Shown piece after piece: positions 46,451 through 56,357 of a stretch of DNA of 64,000 nucleotides. The stretch is taken from the NCBI RefSeq assembly GCF_013004105.1, contig NZ_CP053085.1, positions 1,302,001-1,366,000 of the forward strand, in the 5' to 3' direction. The DNA comes from Gemmatimonas groenlandica (GTDB taxonomy: Bacteria > Gemmatimonadota > Gemmatimonadetes > Gemmatimonadales > Gemmatimonadaceae). A program made the position numbers and the translations under genes. Numbering within the stretch: the stretch's first letter is position 1; each line of letters begins with the position of its first letter. The notes beneath the pieces are model-generated. The model saw only the letters and a list, made by a program, of their open reading frames with translations. It did not search any database and was not told the DNA's origin.

Positions 46451-47943
46451 CCAGTCTCGTCGTCCCCAATACTGCCACCCCGGCCCCGCGCGATCCGTTC
46501 AAGGAACGCCGGCCCCCCTGGTCTGAGGAGGCCGAGCAGGCCGTGCTCGGCGCCATGTTGCTCGACGCCGACGCCGTGATGCGTGCGGCGGAGCATGTCG
46601 ACGACACGATGTTCTACCGCGAGGGACATCGTCGCCTCTTCCGCGCCATGATCTCGATAACGGAGCGCGGCGGCGTCATCGATCCGCTCACGCTCGCCGA
46701 TGAACTGGAGCGCCGCGGTGAACTCGAACACGCCGGTGGCCGCGAGTATCTCGGATTTCTGCTCGATGCCGTGCCGACGGTCGCGAACGTGGAGTATCAT
46801 GCGCGCATCGTCAAAGAGCGCGCCCTGCTGCGCCGACTCATCGAAGTGTCGACCGAAATCGTATCGGAGGCCTTCGAAGGACGCACGGCTGCGTCGGATC
46901 TGCTCGACTCGGCGGAATCACGCATCTTTTCGTTGAGCCAAACGAGAGAACGGACCGGCTTCTCGCGCATCAAGGAGCTGCTCTGGCCGGCGATGGAGAA
47001 GTTGGAGCTGCTCGCGCAACGCGAGGCGGCCATCACCGGTGTGCCGAGCGGGTTCAATGAACTCGATTTCATGACCTCCGGTTTTCAGCCGGCAGACCTC
47101 GTGATCGTGGCCGCGCGTCCGTCCATGGGTAAGACCGCCTTCACGCTCAACATCGCACAGCACGCTGCCATAACGGCCAAGGTGCCGGTGGCGTTCTTCT
47201 CGCTCGAAATGAGCAAGGAGTCGCTCGTGCAGCGTATGCTCGCCTCGGAGGCGCTCATCGACGCGCAGGCGTTGCGTAAAGGCGGTAGGGCGCTCGACGA
47301 ATCGATGCCACGTTTGGCGCAGGCCGCTGGTATCCTGAGCCATGCGCCCATCTTCATTGACGACACGCCCGGCATCACCCTGCTCGACATGCGCGCCAAG
47401 GCGCGGCGACTCAAGTCCGAACACGACCTCGGGCTCATCATCGTCGACTACTTGCAGCTCATGACGGGGCCTGCCGGTGTCGAGAACCGACAGCAGGAAG
47501 TCTCCCAGATCTCGCGCGGCCTCAAGGCGCTCGCGAAGGAACTCGGCGTGCCGGTGGTGGCGCTGTCGCAGCTGTCGCGTGCGCCGGAGCAACGCACCGG
47601 TGATGACAAGGGACGTCCGCAGCTCTCCGACCTTCGTGAGTCCGGCGCCATCGAGCAGGACGCCGACGTCATCATGTTCATCTTCCGGCAGGAAGTGTAC
47701 GCTGAGCGCGACGAGAATGGCCGACTCAAGGATCCGGACCTCGAGGGACGTGCGGAGATCATCATCGGCAAGCAGCGTAACGGTCCGATCGGCAGCGCGC
47801 GATTGTACTTCCACAAGCAGTACACGCGTTTCGACAACTTTTCGGCCCGGCAAGCGCCCAACGATTTTGGTGGACCGAAGTCGGATTTCGGCGGACCGAA
47901 GCTGGTGAAGGGCGCCGATGATTTCGGCGGGACGCCCTTCTGA
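46447..47943 (+). CDS. dnaB: Replicative DNA helicase DnaB
   Basis: A 498-residue hexameric helicase that unwinds DNA at the fork. The N-terminal primase-interacting domain starts at EAEQAVLGAMLLD; the RecA-like motor has ARPSMGKTAF (Walker A), FFSLEMSKE, LIIVDYLQLM (Walker B), QISRGLKALAKEL and DLRESGAIEQDADV. The C-terminus carries repeated FGGPK segments that look disordered. ATG 46447 overlaps the upstream stop (ATGA). No intein is seen. Confidence 0.97.
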   Translation: MTSLVVPNTATPAPRDPFKERRPPWSEEAEQAVLGAMLLDADAVMRAAEHVDDTMFYREGHRRLFRAMISITERGGVIDPLTLADELERRGELEHAGGREYLGFLLDAVPTVANVEYHARIVKERALLRRLIEVSTEIVSEAFEGRTAASDLLDSAESRIFSLSQTRERTGFSRIKELLWPAMEKLELLAQREAAITGVPSGFNELDFMTSGFQPADLVIVAARPSMGKTAFTLNIAQHAAITAKVPVAFFSLEMSKESLVQRMLASEALIDAQALRKGGRALDESMPRLAQAAGILSHAPIFIDDTPGITLLDMRAKARRLKSEHDLGLIIVDYLQLMTGPAGVENRQQEVSQISRGLKALAKELGVPVVALSQLSRAPEQRTGDDKGRPQLSDLRESGAIEQDADVIMFIFRQEVYAERDENGRLKDPDLEGRAEIIIGKQRNGPIGSARLYFHKQYTRFDNFSARQAPNDFGGPKSDFGGPKLVKGADDFGGTPF

Positions 47944-47953
47944 TTTCGCGGTA

Positions 47954-49351
47954 ATGGCTAAGGCGAAGACGGTCTATCGTTGCACCGAATGCGGCGCGGA
48001 GTTTCCCAAGTGGGCGGGACGCTGCGAGAGCTGTGACGCGTGGAATACCCTCGGCGAAGAGATGGTCTCCAACGCGCCGACCAGCAAGCGCACGGCAGCG
48101 CGGAGTGTGCCCGGCATCGCCGCCGCGACGGTCACCCTCGGTCGAGTTACGGCGGCAGATACGCCGCGCTGGACCACGCAGCTCAACGAGTTCGATTTCG
48201 TGCTTGGTGGTGGCCTTGTGCCCGGCAGCATGGTGCTTGTGGGCGGCGAGCCCGGTATCGGCAAGAGCACGCTGCTGCTGCAGGTGGCCGCTCGACTTGA
48301 GAACGCCGGACTGGCCACATTGTACGTGTCCGGCGAAGAGAGCGCGCTGCAGGTGCGACTGCGCGCTGATCGGTTGGCAGAGGACGCATCGTCGGTCGCG
48401 CTGCTCACGGAAACGTCACTCGAAACGATTCTCGCCACGGCATCGCAGCCGGCGGCCGACGGTCGGCGCATCAGTGTGCTGATCGTCGACTCGATTCAGA
48501 CTGTGCACACCGAGCTGCTCGAAGGCGCACCGGGCAACGTGGGACAGGTACGCGAGTGCGCTGCGCGTCTCATGCGCTTTGCGAAGGACACAGGGACGGC
48601 CGTGTTCGTGATCGGTCACGTGACCAAGGGCGGCGGGATTGCCGGTCCGAAAACGCTCGAGCACATCGTCGACACCGTGCTGTACTTCGAAGGCGATGGG
48701 ACGCTCGATCATCGCGTGCTGCGCGCCACGAAGAATCGCTTCGGCTCGGTCGACGAGATCGGCGTGTTCCGCATGGTTGGCACGGGACTGATTCCCGTGG
48801 AGAATCCGTCGGCACTCTTTCTCGGCGATCGACGTGACGTGGCCAGCGGAAGTGCGGTCTGCGCTCTCATGGAAGGCACGCGACCAGTGCTCGTGGAAGT
48901 GCAGGCGCTCGCTGCGCGGGCCGGGTTCGGTACACCGCAACGCGTCGCGAACGGCATCGACGCGCGCCGACTGGCACTGCTGCTGGCCGTGCTCGACAAG
49001 CGTGGCGGCTTTTCGTGTGCGCATCTCGACGTGTTCTGCAACATCGTCGGCGGTATGCGCGTGCAGGAGCCAAGCGTGGATCTTGCCATCGTGGCCGCCA
49101 TTGCCTCGAGCGTGGTCGACAAGCCGCTCCCGGCGCAGGCCATCTTCCTCGGCGAAGTCGGGCTGGGAGGCGAAGTGCGTCCGGTGTCGCAGGTTGAGCG
49201 GCGCCTGGCCGAAGCGGCAAAGCTCGGTATGACGCGTGCCTATCTCTCGGACCGTGCGATCCCGCGACGTGTGCCGGGTGACATCACGCTGGTTGGCGTG
49301 CGGACGTTGGCGGATGTGCTACAAAAAACGGTCGGTAAGGATGCAACATGA
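47954..49351 (+). CDS. radA: DNA repair protein RadA (Sms)
   Basis: A 465-residue RecA-like ATPase that drives branch migration in recombination. The N-terminal zinc finger is CTECGAEFPKWAGRCESC, Walker A GGEPGIGKST follows, then the RadA-specific KNRFG motif and a C-terminal Lon-like domain with GEVGLGGEVRPV. ATG 47954 begins MAKAKTVYRC, the family start; it lies 10 bases after dnaB. Its stop overlaps ispD by four bases. Confidence 0.97.
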   Translation: MAKAKTVYRCTECGAEFPKWAGRCESCDAWNTLGEEMVSNAPTSKRTAARSVPGIAAATVTLGRVTAADTPRWTTQLNEFDFVLGGGLVPGSMVLVGGEPGIGKSTLLLQVAARLENAGLATLYVSGEESALQVRLRADRLAEDASSVALLTETSLETILATASQPAADGRRISVLIVDSIQTVHTELLEGAPGNVGQVRECAARLMRFAKDTGTAVFVIGHVTKGGGIAGPKTLEHIVDTVLYFEGDGTLDHRVLRATKNRFGSVDEIGVFRMVGTGLIPVENPSALFLGDRRDVASGSAVCALMEGTRPVLVEVQALAARAGFGTPQRVANGIDARRLALLLAVLDKRGGFSCAHLDVFCNIVGGMRVQEPSVDLAIVAAIASSVVDKPLPAQAIFLGEVGLGGEVRPVSQVERRLAEAAKLGMTRAYLSDRAIPRRVPGDITLVGVRTLADVLQKTVGKDAT

Positions 49352-50124
49352 GTGAGTCGCCAGCAGCGCCGCGCCGCGTGATTCCGCCGCCAGTGATCAC
49401 GTCACGAGGCGACGAGGCCATCGCACATGATGGTGTCGTTCGTGACGTCGGCGTGGTGATCGTGGCCGGTGGCTCAGGCTCGCGCACGGGCAGTGCGGAG
49501 CTCAAGCAGTTCCGTTGGGTGGCGGGAAAGCCGGCGCTGCTGCACAGTGTGCAGTCGTTCATGGCGCGCCCCGATGTGGCGATCGTCGTGGTGGTGCTGC
49601 CGAAGGCGTACGCGGCCGATCCGCCGCCGTGGCTGTTCCAGTGCGATGTGGACCGGTTGTTGGTATCGGTGGGCGGTCGCGAGCGGCACGAAAGCGTCGT
49701 GAACGGACTCGAAGATCTCCCCGAGGAGGTGGTCATCGCCGTTGTCCACGATGCGGCGCGACCGCTGGTGACGGATGCCACGATCGACCGGGTGATCGCC
49801 GAAGCTCGCAAAGGGCACGGCGCCGTAGCGGCGCTTCCCGTGGTCGATACGCTGAAGGAAGTCGACGCCGACGGCCGCATCGTACGCACGGTGGATCGCA
49901 CGAATCTGTGGCGCGCGCAAACACCGCAGGCGTTTCCGCGTACGATGCTCGAGCAGGCGCACATCGCGGCGCGGCGCGATGGCGTCGGGGCGACCGACGA
50001 CGCCGGGCTGTGTGAGCGCCTCGGGTTACCCGTCGTTGTGGTACGTGGTAGCGAACGCGGCATGAAGATCACCGAGGACGTCGATTTCGCTCGCGCCGAC
50101 GCTCTCAGCCTGCTGCCGGAGTAG
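49348..50124 (+). CDS. ispD: 2-C-methyl-D-erythritol 4-phosphate cytidylyltransferase
   Basis: A 258-residue enzyme of the MEP isoprenoid pathway that couples CTP to methylerythritol phosphate. VIVAGGSGSRTGSAELKQF is the nucleotide-binding loop (Pro of the usual PKQF replaced by Leu), and VHDAARPL, DTLKEV, LWRAQTPQAF, TDDAG and ITEDVDF follow in family order. About 30 extra residues precede the domain. ATG 49348 overlaps radA. No fused IspF is present. Confidence 0.92.
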   Translation: MSESPAAPRRVIPPPVITSRGDEAIAHDGVVRDVGVVIVAGGSGSRTGSAELKQFRWVAGKPALLHSVQSFMARPDVAIVVVVLPKAYAADPPPWLFQCDVDRLLVSVGGRERHESVVNGLEDLPEEVVIAVVHDAARPLVTDATIDRVIAEARKGHGAVAALPVVDTLKEVDADGRIVRTVDRTNLWRAQTPQAFPRTMLEQAHIAARRDGVGATDDAGLCERLGLPVVVVRGSERGMKITEDVDFARADALSLLPE

Positions 50125-50130
50125 GCGGCC

Positions 50131-50808
50131 GTGTCGGTGCATCGTGAGGCGCTCACCGTGCCCTTCTGGTCTCCTGTCGAGGTCGAGGGGGCGCTACGTG
50201 ATGCGATTGTGCACCTCAGCGAACGGCGCGTCCTCGCGTACCCGACCGAGACCGTATACGGCTTCGGAACGGCCGTCGACCACGAGTCCGTCGAAGCGCT
50301 GGTGCAGCTGAAGGGTCGGCCGCCGGGAAAGCCATTCCTGCTGCTCATCAACGATCCGGCGCAGATTGCGCGACTCGATCTACATCTGCCGACTTATGCC
50401 TCGACGTTGGCGGCTCGTTTTTGGCCTGGACCGCTCACGCTGGTGCTCCGCGGGGGCGATCAGCGCGTGTCGCCGCGCTTACGCGGACCGGAGGGTGGTG
50501 TGGCGGTACGGTGGACGCCGCACGTCGGGCTGCAGCGCCTCCTCGCAGCCTACGGCGAGCCGATCACGAGTACGAGCGCGAATCGACCCGGGGTTCCGCC
50601 GGCGATGACGGCCGCTGAAATTGTACAGCAGTGGCCCGACGCAATTCATCGCGGACTGCTGCACGTGCTCGACGGGGGTCGGCTGGCGCCGTCGCGCTCG
50701 TCTACGGTGGTGGATTGCACCGGCCGTCGCGCTCGTGTGATCCGCCCTGGAGTACTGACAGCGATCCAGTTGCGTGAATGCGTGCCGGATCTCGTGGGCG
50801 ATACCTAG
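50131..50808 (+). CDS. tsaC: L-threonylcarbamoyladenylate synthase (TsaC/Sua5 type)
   Basis: A 225-residue YrdC-domain enzyme that makes threonylcarbamoyl-AMP for the t6A37 modification of tRNAs. PTETVYGFG, LKGRPPGKPF, RFWPGPLTLVL, VAVRWTPH and TSTSANRPG are the conserved blocks. There is no second Sua5 domain. The start is GTG 50131, six bases after ispD. Confidence 0.93.
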   Translation: MSVHREALTVPFWSPVEVEGALRDAIVHLSERRVLAYPTETVYGFGTAVDHESVEALVQLKGRPPGKPFLLLINDPAQIARLDLHLPTYASTLAARFWPGPLTLVLRGGDQRVSPRLRGPEGGVAVRWTPHVGLQRLLAAYGEPITSTSANRPGVPPAMTAAEIVQQWPDAIHRGLLHVLDGGRLAPSRSSTVVDCTGRRARVIRPGVLTAIQLRECVPDLVGDT

Positions 50809-50832
50809 CAAACGCCGAGGGGCGCGCTACGC

Positions 50833-51297
50833 ATGCATCTGCTCTTCGTCTGTACCGGTAATACCTGTCGCAGTCCGCTCGCCGAGGCAATCGCGCGGCG
50901 GATGATTGCCGATCGTGGCATCACGGATCTCACGGTGGGAAGCGCCGGCACCAGTGCGTGGGCCGATGCGCCGGCGTCCGACGGCGCGCTGTTGGTCGCG
51001 CTCGAGCATGGCATCGATCTCGGCGATCATCGATCGCGCCCGCTCGCGCAAGAACTCGTGAGCGGCGCGCAGCTCATTCTCACCATGGGCCCGCATCATC
51101 TCGATCGGGCGGAGGCGCTTGGCGGCACGGGCCGATCGTGGCTCCTGACCGACTTCTCCGGTGGCACGCCTCGTCCGGTAAGTGATCCGTTCGGTGGTGA
51201 CCTCGACGTGTACCGTGCCACGTTCGTGGAGCTCGAGCAAGCCATCGGCCCCGTGCTCGATCGGATCGTCGCTGATCGTTCCCGCAGCGCGCACTGA
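50833..51297 (+). CDS. Low-molecular-weight protein-tyrosine phosphatase
   Basis: A 154-residue phosphatase. The catalytic P-loop CTGNTCRS (Cys-x5-Arg) is next to the N-terminus and the general-acid Asp is in the VSDPFGG motif near residue 118. Related proteins act on arginine or tyrosine phosphate; the substrate cannot be told here. It lies 24 bases after tsaC, a pairing common in many bacteria. Confidence 0.92.
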   Translation: MHLLFVCTGNTCRSPLAEAIARRMIADRGITDLTVGSAGTSAWADAPASDGALLVALEHGIDLGDHRSRPLAQELVSGAQLILTMGPHHLDRAEALGGTGRSWLLTDFSGGTPRPVSDPFGGDLDVYRATFVELEQAIGPVLDRIVADRSRSAH

Positions 51298-51307
51298 GTC
51301 GTTGCCC

Positions 51308-52189
51308 GTGACGGAGCATCGTCAGGAGCGCGTGGTCCGTGCGGCGGAGCGCCCGTCGCGTCTGGTCATCCTCGGTCACCCGGTGGCGCACTCGCTCTCA
51401 CCGGTCTTCCAGAACGCGGCGTTGCTCGAGACGGCTATTCCCCTCGTGTACGACCGGGAGGACGTCGCGCCCGATGGGCTGGCCGACGCGCTGAGACGAC
51501 TCGCGGCGGAGGGGGCAGGCGGGAACATCACGATCCCGCACAAAGAAGCGGCGACCGCGCTGGTCGCGAGGTGCACGCCAGTCGCGCTTCGAACCGGCGC
51601 CGTGAATACGTTCTGGACGGAGCAGGGCGATCTCATCGGCCATAACACCGATGTCGACGGCGCGGCCGCCACGATTCGTGCGCTCCTCCCGGTGGACAGC
51701 TCCGCGGCAGGTGACACATCCGTCGTGCTTCTCGGCGCCGGTGGGTCGGCGGCGGCGACATTGGTTGCGCTCCACTCCCTGGGCTATCACCGCCTCACGA
51801 TTGTGGCCCGGACCACCGCGCGTGCGCACGCTTTGTCGGAACGCCTATCCATTCCCGCCGAGATCGTGCCGCCCGACGCGATCGAGCGAGTCGTTCGCCG
51901 TGCGGGCCTGGTCATCAATGCGACGCCGATCGGCCTGCGCGACGACGCGCTTCCGATGCCGGTCGCATTCCTGCCTGCTCGCTGTGCCGTCTTCGATCTG
52001 GTGTATCGACGCGGACTCACGCCGTGGATCGCCGCCGTCCGCGAGGCCGGACATCGTGCCGAAGACGGGCTCCGCATGCTCGTGGAGCAGGGGGCCTCGG
52101 CTTTCGAAACGTGGTTCGACGTACCGGCTCCGCGTGAGACGATGTGGGGGGCGCTCGACGCCGCACCACCGACCCATGGCAGTCCATGA
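51308..52189 (+). CDS. aroE: Shikimate 5-dehydrogenase
   Basis: A 293-residue NADPH enzyme that reduces 3-dehydroshikimate in aromatic amino-acid synthesis. The substrate site HSLSPVFQNAAL, the catalytic Lys in NITIPHKEA and Asp in HNTDVDG, the LLGAGGSAAA nucleotide loop and INATPIGL are clear. A His commonly found after SPxx is Gln here. GTG 51308 lies 10 bases after the phosphatase; the frame extends upstream, but that part overlaps the previous gene. The stop overlaps comF. Confidence 0.92.
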   Translation: MTEHRQERVVRAAERPSRLVILGHPVAHSLSPVFQNAALLETAIPLVYDREDVAPDGLADALRRLAAEGAGGNITIPHKEAATALVARCTPVALRTGAVNTFWTEQGDLIGHNTDVDGAAATIRALLPVDSSAAGDTSVVLLGAGGSAAATLVALHSLGYHRLTIVARTTARAHALSERLSIPAEIVPPDAIERVVRRAGLVINATPIGLRDDALPMPVAFLPARCAVFDLVYRRGLTPWIAAVREAGHRAEDGLRMLVEQGASAFETWFDVPAPRETMWGALDAAPPTHGSP

Positions 52190-53055
52190 CGGGCCGTGAC
52201 GAACCGCGGCGCCGTCCCGAACGCCGGTTCGCGGCGGTCGCACGTGTGGCGCGAGAGACGGCGCAGGGCATGGTGGACCTGCTGCTGCCGTCGGCCTGCG
52301 CCATTTGCCGTTCGTTGCACCGCGCAGACGCCGATGGCATCGTCTGTCAGGCGTGCCTGGCCCGGGTGGTGCGCCTCAGTTGGCCCCAGTGCGGACGTTG
52401 CGGGCAGCCTCGCCTGTCGCCGTCGATGCCGTTGCCGGTCGAGGCCAGCCCCTCGGGTGTGATCCCGCCGTGCCGTTGGTGCAGCCGGCTGGCGCCGACC
52501 ATCCGTGCCGTGCGCTCCGTGTGCCGTATGGACGAAGGGACGGGCGCGGCGCTGGTCCACGCGCTCAAGTACGACGGATGGCACGCCGTCGCGAAGCCGA
52601 TGGCCCGACGCATGGCCCGTCTGGAATGGCCGCCGGATGTGGTGCGCGAGCGCTCGGCGCTCGTACCTGTGCCGCTCTCGATCACCCGACAGCGTGAACG
52701 CGGCTACAATCAGGCGGAACGACTCGCCAGTGCCCTGTCCGACGAATGGCGGATACCAGTGTGGACCGACGTGCTCGAGCGCAATCGCAACACCAGATCG
52801 CAGGTGCGGTTGACACCGTTGGAGAGGGCAAGCAACGTTTCCGGTGCGTTCGTGGCGGTAGGTCGCGCCCATACGCGTCTCCGGGGGGCACACATCGTGC
52901 TGGTTGACGATGTGATCACCACGGCGGCGACGATCAACGCGTGCGCTCAGGCTCTGGCGGACGGCGGCGCGCGCATCATCTCCTGTGTGACGTTCGGACG
53001 TGCGCCTGAACCGGGCGACCGTGCCGTTTCTGACTACGACTTCCTCCGGAACTGA
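52186..53055 (+). CDS. comF: ComF family phosphoribosyltransferase-like protein
   Basis: A 289-residue protein. The N-terminal part has three Cys pairs (CAIC, CQAC, CGRCGQ) and CRWC, a zinc-ribbon arrangement; the C-terminal part is a PRTase fold with VPVPLS, RERGYNQAERLA and the PRPP loop VLVDDVITTAAT. ComF proteins act in DNA uptake, with an ATPase-linked role in the competence machinery or in recombination of the strand taken up. ATG 52186 overlaps the aroE stop (ATGA). Confidence 0.9.
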   Translation: MTGRDEPRRRPERRFAAVARVARETAQGMVDLLLPSACAICRSLHRADADGIVCQACLARVVRLSWPQCGRCGQPRLSPSMPLPVEASPSGVIPPCRWCSRLAPTIRAVRSVCRMDEGTGAALVHALKYDGWHAVAKPMARRMARLEWPPDVVRERSALVPVPLSITRQRERGYNQAERLASALSDEWRIPVWTDVLERNRNTRSQVRLTPLERASNVSGAFVAVGRAHTRLRGAHIVLVDDVITTAATINACAQALADGGARIISCVTFGRAPEPGDRAVSDYDFLRN

Positions 53056-53060
53056 CACGA

Positions 53061-54071
53061 ATGGCTATTCGCGTAGGCATCAACGGCTTCGGCCGCATCG
53101 GCCGCCAGGTGCTTCGCGCCGCCAAGCAGCAGGGCGTCGCTGACCTCGACTTCGTTGCCATCAACGACCTCACTGACACCGCCACGTTGGCGCACCTCTT
53201 CAAGTATGACTCGGTGCACGGGCGCTACGACGGCGAGGTCAGTCATGATGCCGAGAGCATCACGATCGACGGTGATCGTATCCGCATTCTGGCCGAGCGC
53301 GACCCGGCCAAGCTTGGCTGGGGCGAAATGGGCGTCGACATCGTCCTCGAATCGACCGGCCGCTTCACGGTGGCCGCCGATGCCAAGAAGCACATGGACG
53401 CGGGCGCCAAGAAGGTCATCATTTCGGCACCGGCCACGAACGAAGACATCACGATCGTGATGGGTGTGAACAGCGACAAGTACGATCCGGCGTCGCATCA
53501 CATCATCTCCAATGCGTCGTGCACGACCAACTGTCTCGTGCCGATGGTCAAGATCATCCGTGACAATTTCGGCTTTGTGCACGGATCGATGGTGACGATC
53601 CACAGCTACACGAACGATCAGTCCATCCTCGATCTTCCGCACAAGGACTTGCGTCGCGCCCGTGCAGCCGCCGTGTCGATGATCCCGACGACGACGGGTG
53701 CCGCCAAGGCCACGTCGCTCGTGATTCCGGAAGTGAAGGGCAAGATCGATGGTATCGCCGTGCGCGTGCCGACGCCCGATGTCTCGCTCACCGACCTCAC
53801 GTGCGTCGTCGAGCGCAAGGTCACGAAGGAAGAAGTCAATGCGGCGTTCAGGAGCGCCTCGGAGACCTCCCTTGTTGGCATCGTGGGCTACAGCGAGGTG
53901 CCGCTGGTCTCCATCGATTATGTCGGCGATCCGCATTCGTGCACACTTGACGCGCTCAGCACGATCGTCATCGACGGCACGCTCGTGAAGATCTCCGGCT
54001 GGTACGACAACGAGTGGGGCTACTCGTCGCGATGCGTCGACATGCTTCGCTTCGTCGGCGCTCGCCTCTAA
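53061..54071 (+). CDS. gap: Glyceraldehyde-3-phosphate dehydrogenase (type I)
   Basis: A 336-residue glycolytic enzyme, with GINGFGRIGRQVLRA for NAD binding, catalytic Cys154 in SNASCTTNCL and the GWYDNEWGYS end. INDL after strand 2 suggests NAD preference. It starts six bases after comF, and pgk and tpiA follow in order. A hairpin lies between gap and pgk. Confidence 0.98.
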   Translation: MAIRVGINGFGRIGRQVLRAAKQQGVADLDFVAINDLTDTATLAHLFKYDSVHGRYDGEVSHDAESITIDGDRIRILAERDPAKLGWGEMGVDIVLESTGRFTVAADAKKHMDAGAKKVIISAPATNEDITIVMGVNSDKYDPASHHIISNASCTTNCLVPMVKIIRDNFGFVHGSMVTIHSYTNDQSILDLPHKDLRRARAAAVSMIPTTTGAAKATSLVIPEVKGKIDGIAVRVPTPDVSLTDLTCVVERKVTKEEVNAAFRSASETSLVGIVGYSEVPLVSIDYVGDPHSCTLDALSTIVIDGTLVKISGWYDNEWGYSSRCVDMLRFVGARL

Positions 54072-54124
54072 GCGCTCCGGGCGTTCGCACGCGGTCGTTC
54101 GTTCAACCTGTTCGCGTGTTCGTT

Positions 54125-54158
54125 CACGAGCCCCGGTGCCTGCGTGCCGGGGCTCGTG
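54125..54158 (+). terminator. Hairpin between gap and pgk
   Basis: A perfect 12-bp stem at 54125-54136 and 54147-54158 around a 10-base loop, 54 bases after the gap stop. No T tract follows. It is therefore more likely a processing or stability element that sets different gap and pgk mRNA levels than a full terminator. Confidence 0.5.
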
Positions 54159-54208
54159 CGTCGCTGGGCCGTTCGCTCGCGACATCACTTCCGTCGTAAT
54201 TTCCCGCC

Positions 54209-55405
54209 ATGACGACTCGCACCATTCGCGATCTTTCCGCTGCCGACCTTGCTGGCAAGCGCGCCCTCGTGCGCGTCGACTTCAACGTGCCGCTCGACGA
54301 GGCCGGTGCGGTCAGCGACGACACCCGTATCACGGCCGCGCTGCCCACGATCACGACCCTGCTCGATCAGGGTGCGAAGGTGGTGTTGCTGGCGCACTTC
54401 GGACGGCCCAAGGGAGCGCCGGAGGCCAAGTATTCACTGGCCCCCGTTGCTACTCGGCTGAAGCAATTGCTCCCGCGCCCCGTACACTTTCTCGGCGAGA
54501 CGATCGGTGCGGCTGCCGTCGCGGCGACACATGCGCTTGCCGACGGGGAAGTCCTGTTGCTGGAGAATACCCGCTTCCTCGCCGGCGAGGAGAAGAACGA
54601 TGACGCGCTTTCGCAGCAGCTTGCCGAGTTGGGCGATCTGTACGTGAACGACGCGTTCGGTGCGGCGCATCGCGCGCACGCGAGCACCGCCGGCGTGGCG
54701 AAGTACTGCCGGCCTGCGGTTGCAGGTTTGTTGATGGAGCGGGAGCTCGCCTATCTCGGCGGCGCGCTCGCGGCGCCGGCACGTCCGTTCGTGGCCATTC
54801 TCGGCGGTTCCAAGATTTCGGGGAAGATCGACGTGGTGGAGGCGCTGCTTCCGAAGGTCGACCACCTGCTGATCGGCGGCGCGATGGCCTGCACGTTCTT
54901 TCGCGCGATGGGCTGCGAAACCGGCAACTCGCTGGTCGAGCCTGATCGACTCGAGATGGCGAAGGACTTGCTGGCGCGAGCTGGTGACAAGCTGGTGCTG
55001 CCGGTCGATGCGATGATCGCGCCGTCGATGGACGCGGGAAGCGACGCGCGCGTGGTCGGTCGTGAGTCCATTCCGGCCGGCGAGGCTATGTTCGACATCG
55101 GCCCGGCCAGCGTCGCACAGTACCGCGCCTTGATCGAGTCGGCGCGCACGGTGCTCTGGAATGGACCGATGGGCGTGTTCGAGAAGCCGCCGTTCGACGC
55201 GGGTACCTTCGCGGTGGCGCGGGCGATGGCGGTGGCCACCGATCATGGGGCGACCACGATCATTGGCGGTGGCGATTCCGCCGCTGCCGTCGCCGAAGCC
55301 GGGCTCGAGTCGAAGATGTCGCATGTGTCGACGGGTGGCGGCGCCTCGCTCGAGTTCCTCGAGGGGAAGGACCTGCCTGGCGTCTCCGCGCTCGACCTTC
55401 GCTGA
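54209..55405 (+). CDS. pgk: Phosphoglycerate kinase
   Basis: A 398-residue glycolytic kinase that makes ATP from 1,3-bisphosphoglycerate. [38 protein letters not shown] and the C-terminal [21 protein letters not shown] blocks are all in family order. ATG 54209 fits the family start. tpiA follows after 60 bases. Confidence 0.98.
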   Translation: MTTRTIRDLSAADLAGKRALVRVDFNVPLDEAGAVSDDTRITAALPTITTLLDQGAKVVLLAHFGRPKGAPEAKYSLAPVATRLKQLLPRPVHFLGETIGAAAVAATHALADGEVLLLENTRFLAGEEKNDDALSQQLAELGDLYVNDAFGAAHRAHASTAGVAKYCRPAVAGLLMERELAYLGGALAAPARPFVAILGGSKISGKIDVVEALLPKVDHLLIGGAMACTFFRAMGCETGNSLVEPDRLEMAKDLLARAGDKLVLPVDAMIAPSMDAGSDARVVGRESIPAGEAMFDIGPASVAQYRALIESARTVLWNGPMGVFEKPPFDAGTFAVARAMAVATDHGATTIIGGGDSAAAVAEAGLESKMSHVSTGGGASLEFLEGKDLPGVSALDLR

Positions 55406-55465
55406 TCTCCGATCCGCGATTCGCGCGCCTCCCCTACTTCACACTTCATCGGTCTTCTACCGCTC

Positions 55466-56221
55466 ATGCATCACAAGCCCGTCATCGCCGCCAACTGGAA
55501 GCTGAATCACGGCCCGACCGACGCGAAAGCGTTTCTCCAGCGCTTCCTCGCGCAGGCGCCGAAGATGAACGACCGCACGCTGGTCTTCTTTCCCTCGGCC
55601 ATCACGGTGACGACGGTCGTGGATGGTCTGCGCGAGCGACCGGACATCTGGGTGGGCGTGCAGAACGTCCACTCCGAGGCGCAGGGCGCGTTCACCGGCG
55701 AAAACTCGGTGCTGATGGCACGTGATGTGGGCGCTCGCGTGGTGCTGGTCGGTCACTCCGAGCGTCGGCACGTCTTCGGCGAAACGGACGAGATGACGAC
55801 CAAGAAGATGGCGTTGATCTGCCAGGCGCGTCTCGTCCCGATGCTCTGCGTCGGCGAAACACTGGAAGAGCGCGAAGCGGGGGCTACGGCGTCGGTCGTC
55901 GAACGTCAGTTGACCGCGGGTCTCGCCGAGCTCGACGACAGTCAGGCGGCTGGGATCATGCTCGCGTATGAGCCAGTGTGGGCCATCGGTACCGGGCGGA
56001 CGGCCACCCCTGAGGACGCCAGCGCCATTCACAGTGTGCTCCGCGCCGCACTTGGCAGTCGCTTGGGAGAGAAGGCGGCAGCGGGCGTTCCCATTCTGTA
56101 CGGCGGGTCGGTAAACCGAGGGAACGCGGCGACGCTGTTGTCGGCAGCGGATGTTGATGGGCTTCTCGTGGGCGGTGCGTCGCTCGACGCCGACAGTTGG
56201 GCGAGCATCGTTCGTAGCTGA
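55466..56221 (+). CDS. tpiA: Triosephosphate isomerase
   Basis: A 251-residue TIM barrel interconverting dihydroxyacetone phosphate and glyceraldehyde 3-phosphate. AANWKLN (catalytic Lys), VGHSERR (catalytic His), [11 protein letters not shown] (catalytic Glu and loop 6) and YGGSVN (phosphate site) are intact. It is the last of the gap-pgk-tpiA set; secG follows after 136 bases. Confidence 0.98.
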   Translation: MHHKPVIAANWKLNHGPTDAKAFLQRFLAQAPKMNDRTLVFFPSAITVTTVVDGLRERPDIWVGVQNVHSEAQGAFTGENSVLMARDVGARVVLVGHSERRHVFGETDEMTTKKMALICQARLVPMLCVGETLEEREAGATASVVERQLTAGLAELDDSQAAGIMLAYEPVWAIGTGRTATPEDASAIHSVLRAALGSRLGEKAAAGVPILYGGSVNRGNAATLLSAADVDGLLVGGASLDADSWASIVRS

Positions 56222-56357
56222 GTCTTTCCCACTACCTACCCAATTCGTCGCAACTGTTGGGTGGGGAAGGACTTGCCTCGGCACATTTCCTCAGCCATGT
56301 TTGAAGGCTGGCGCGACTTTCGCGCACTCAGAACGCACTCGATTCCGGCTTCGTGAC

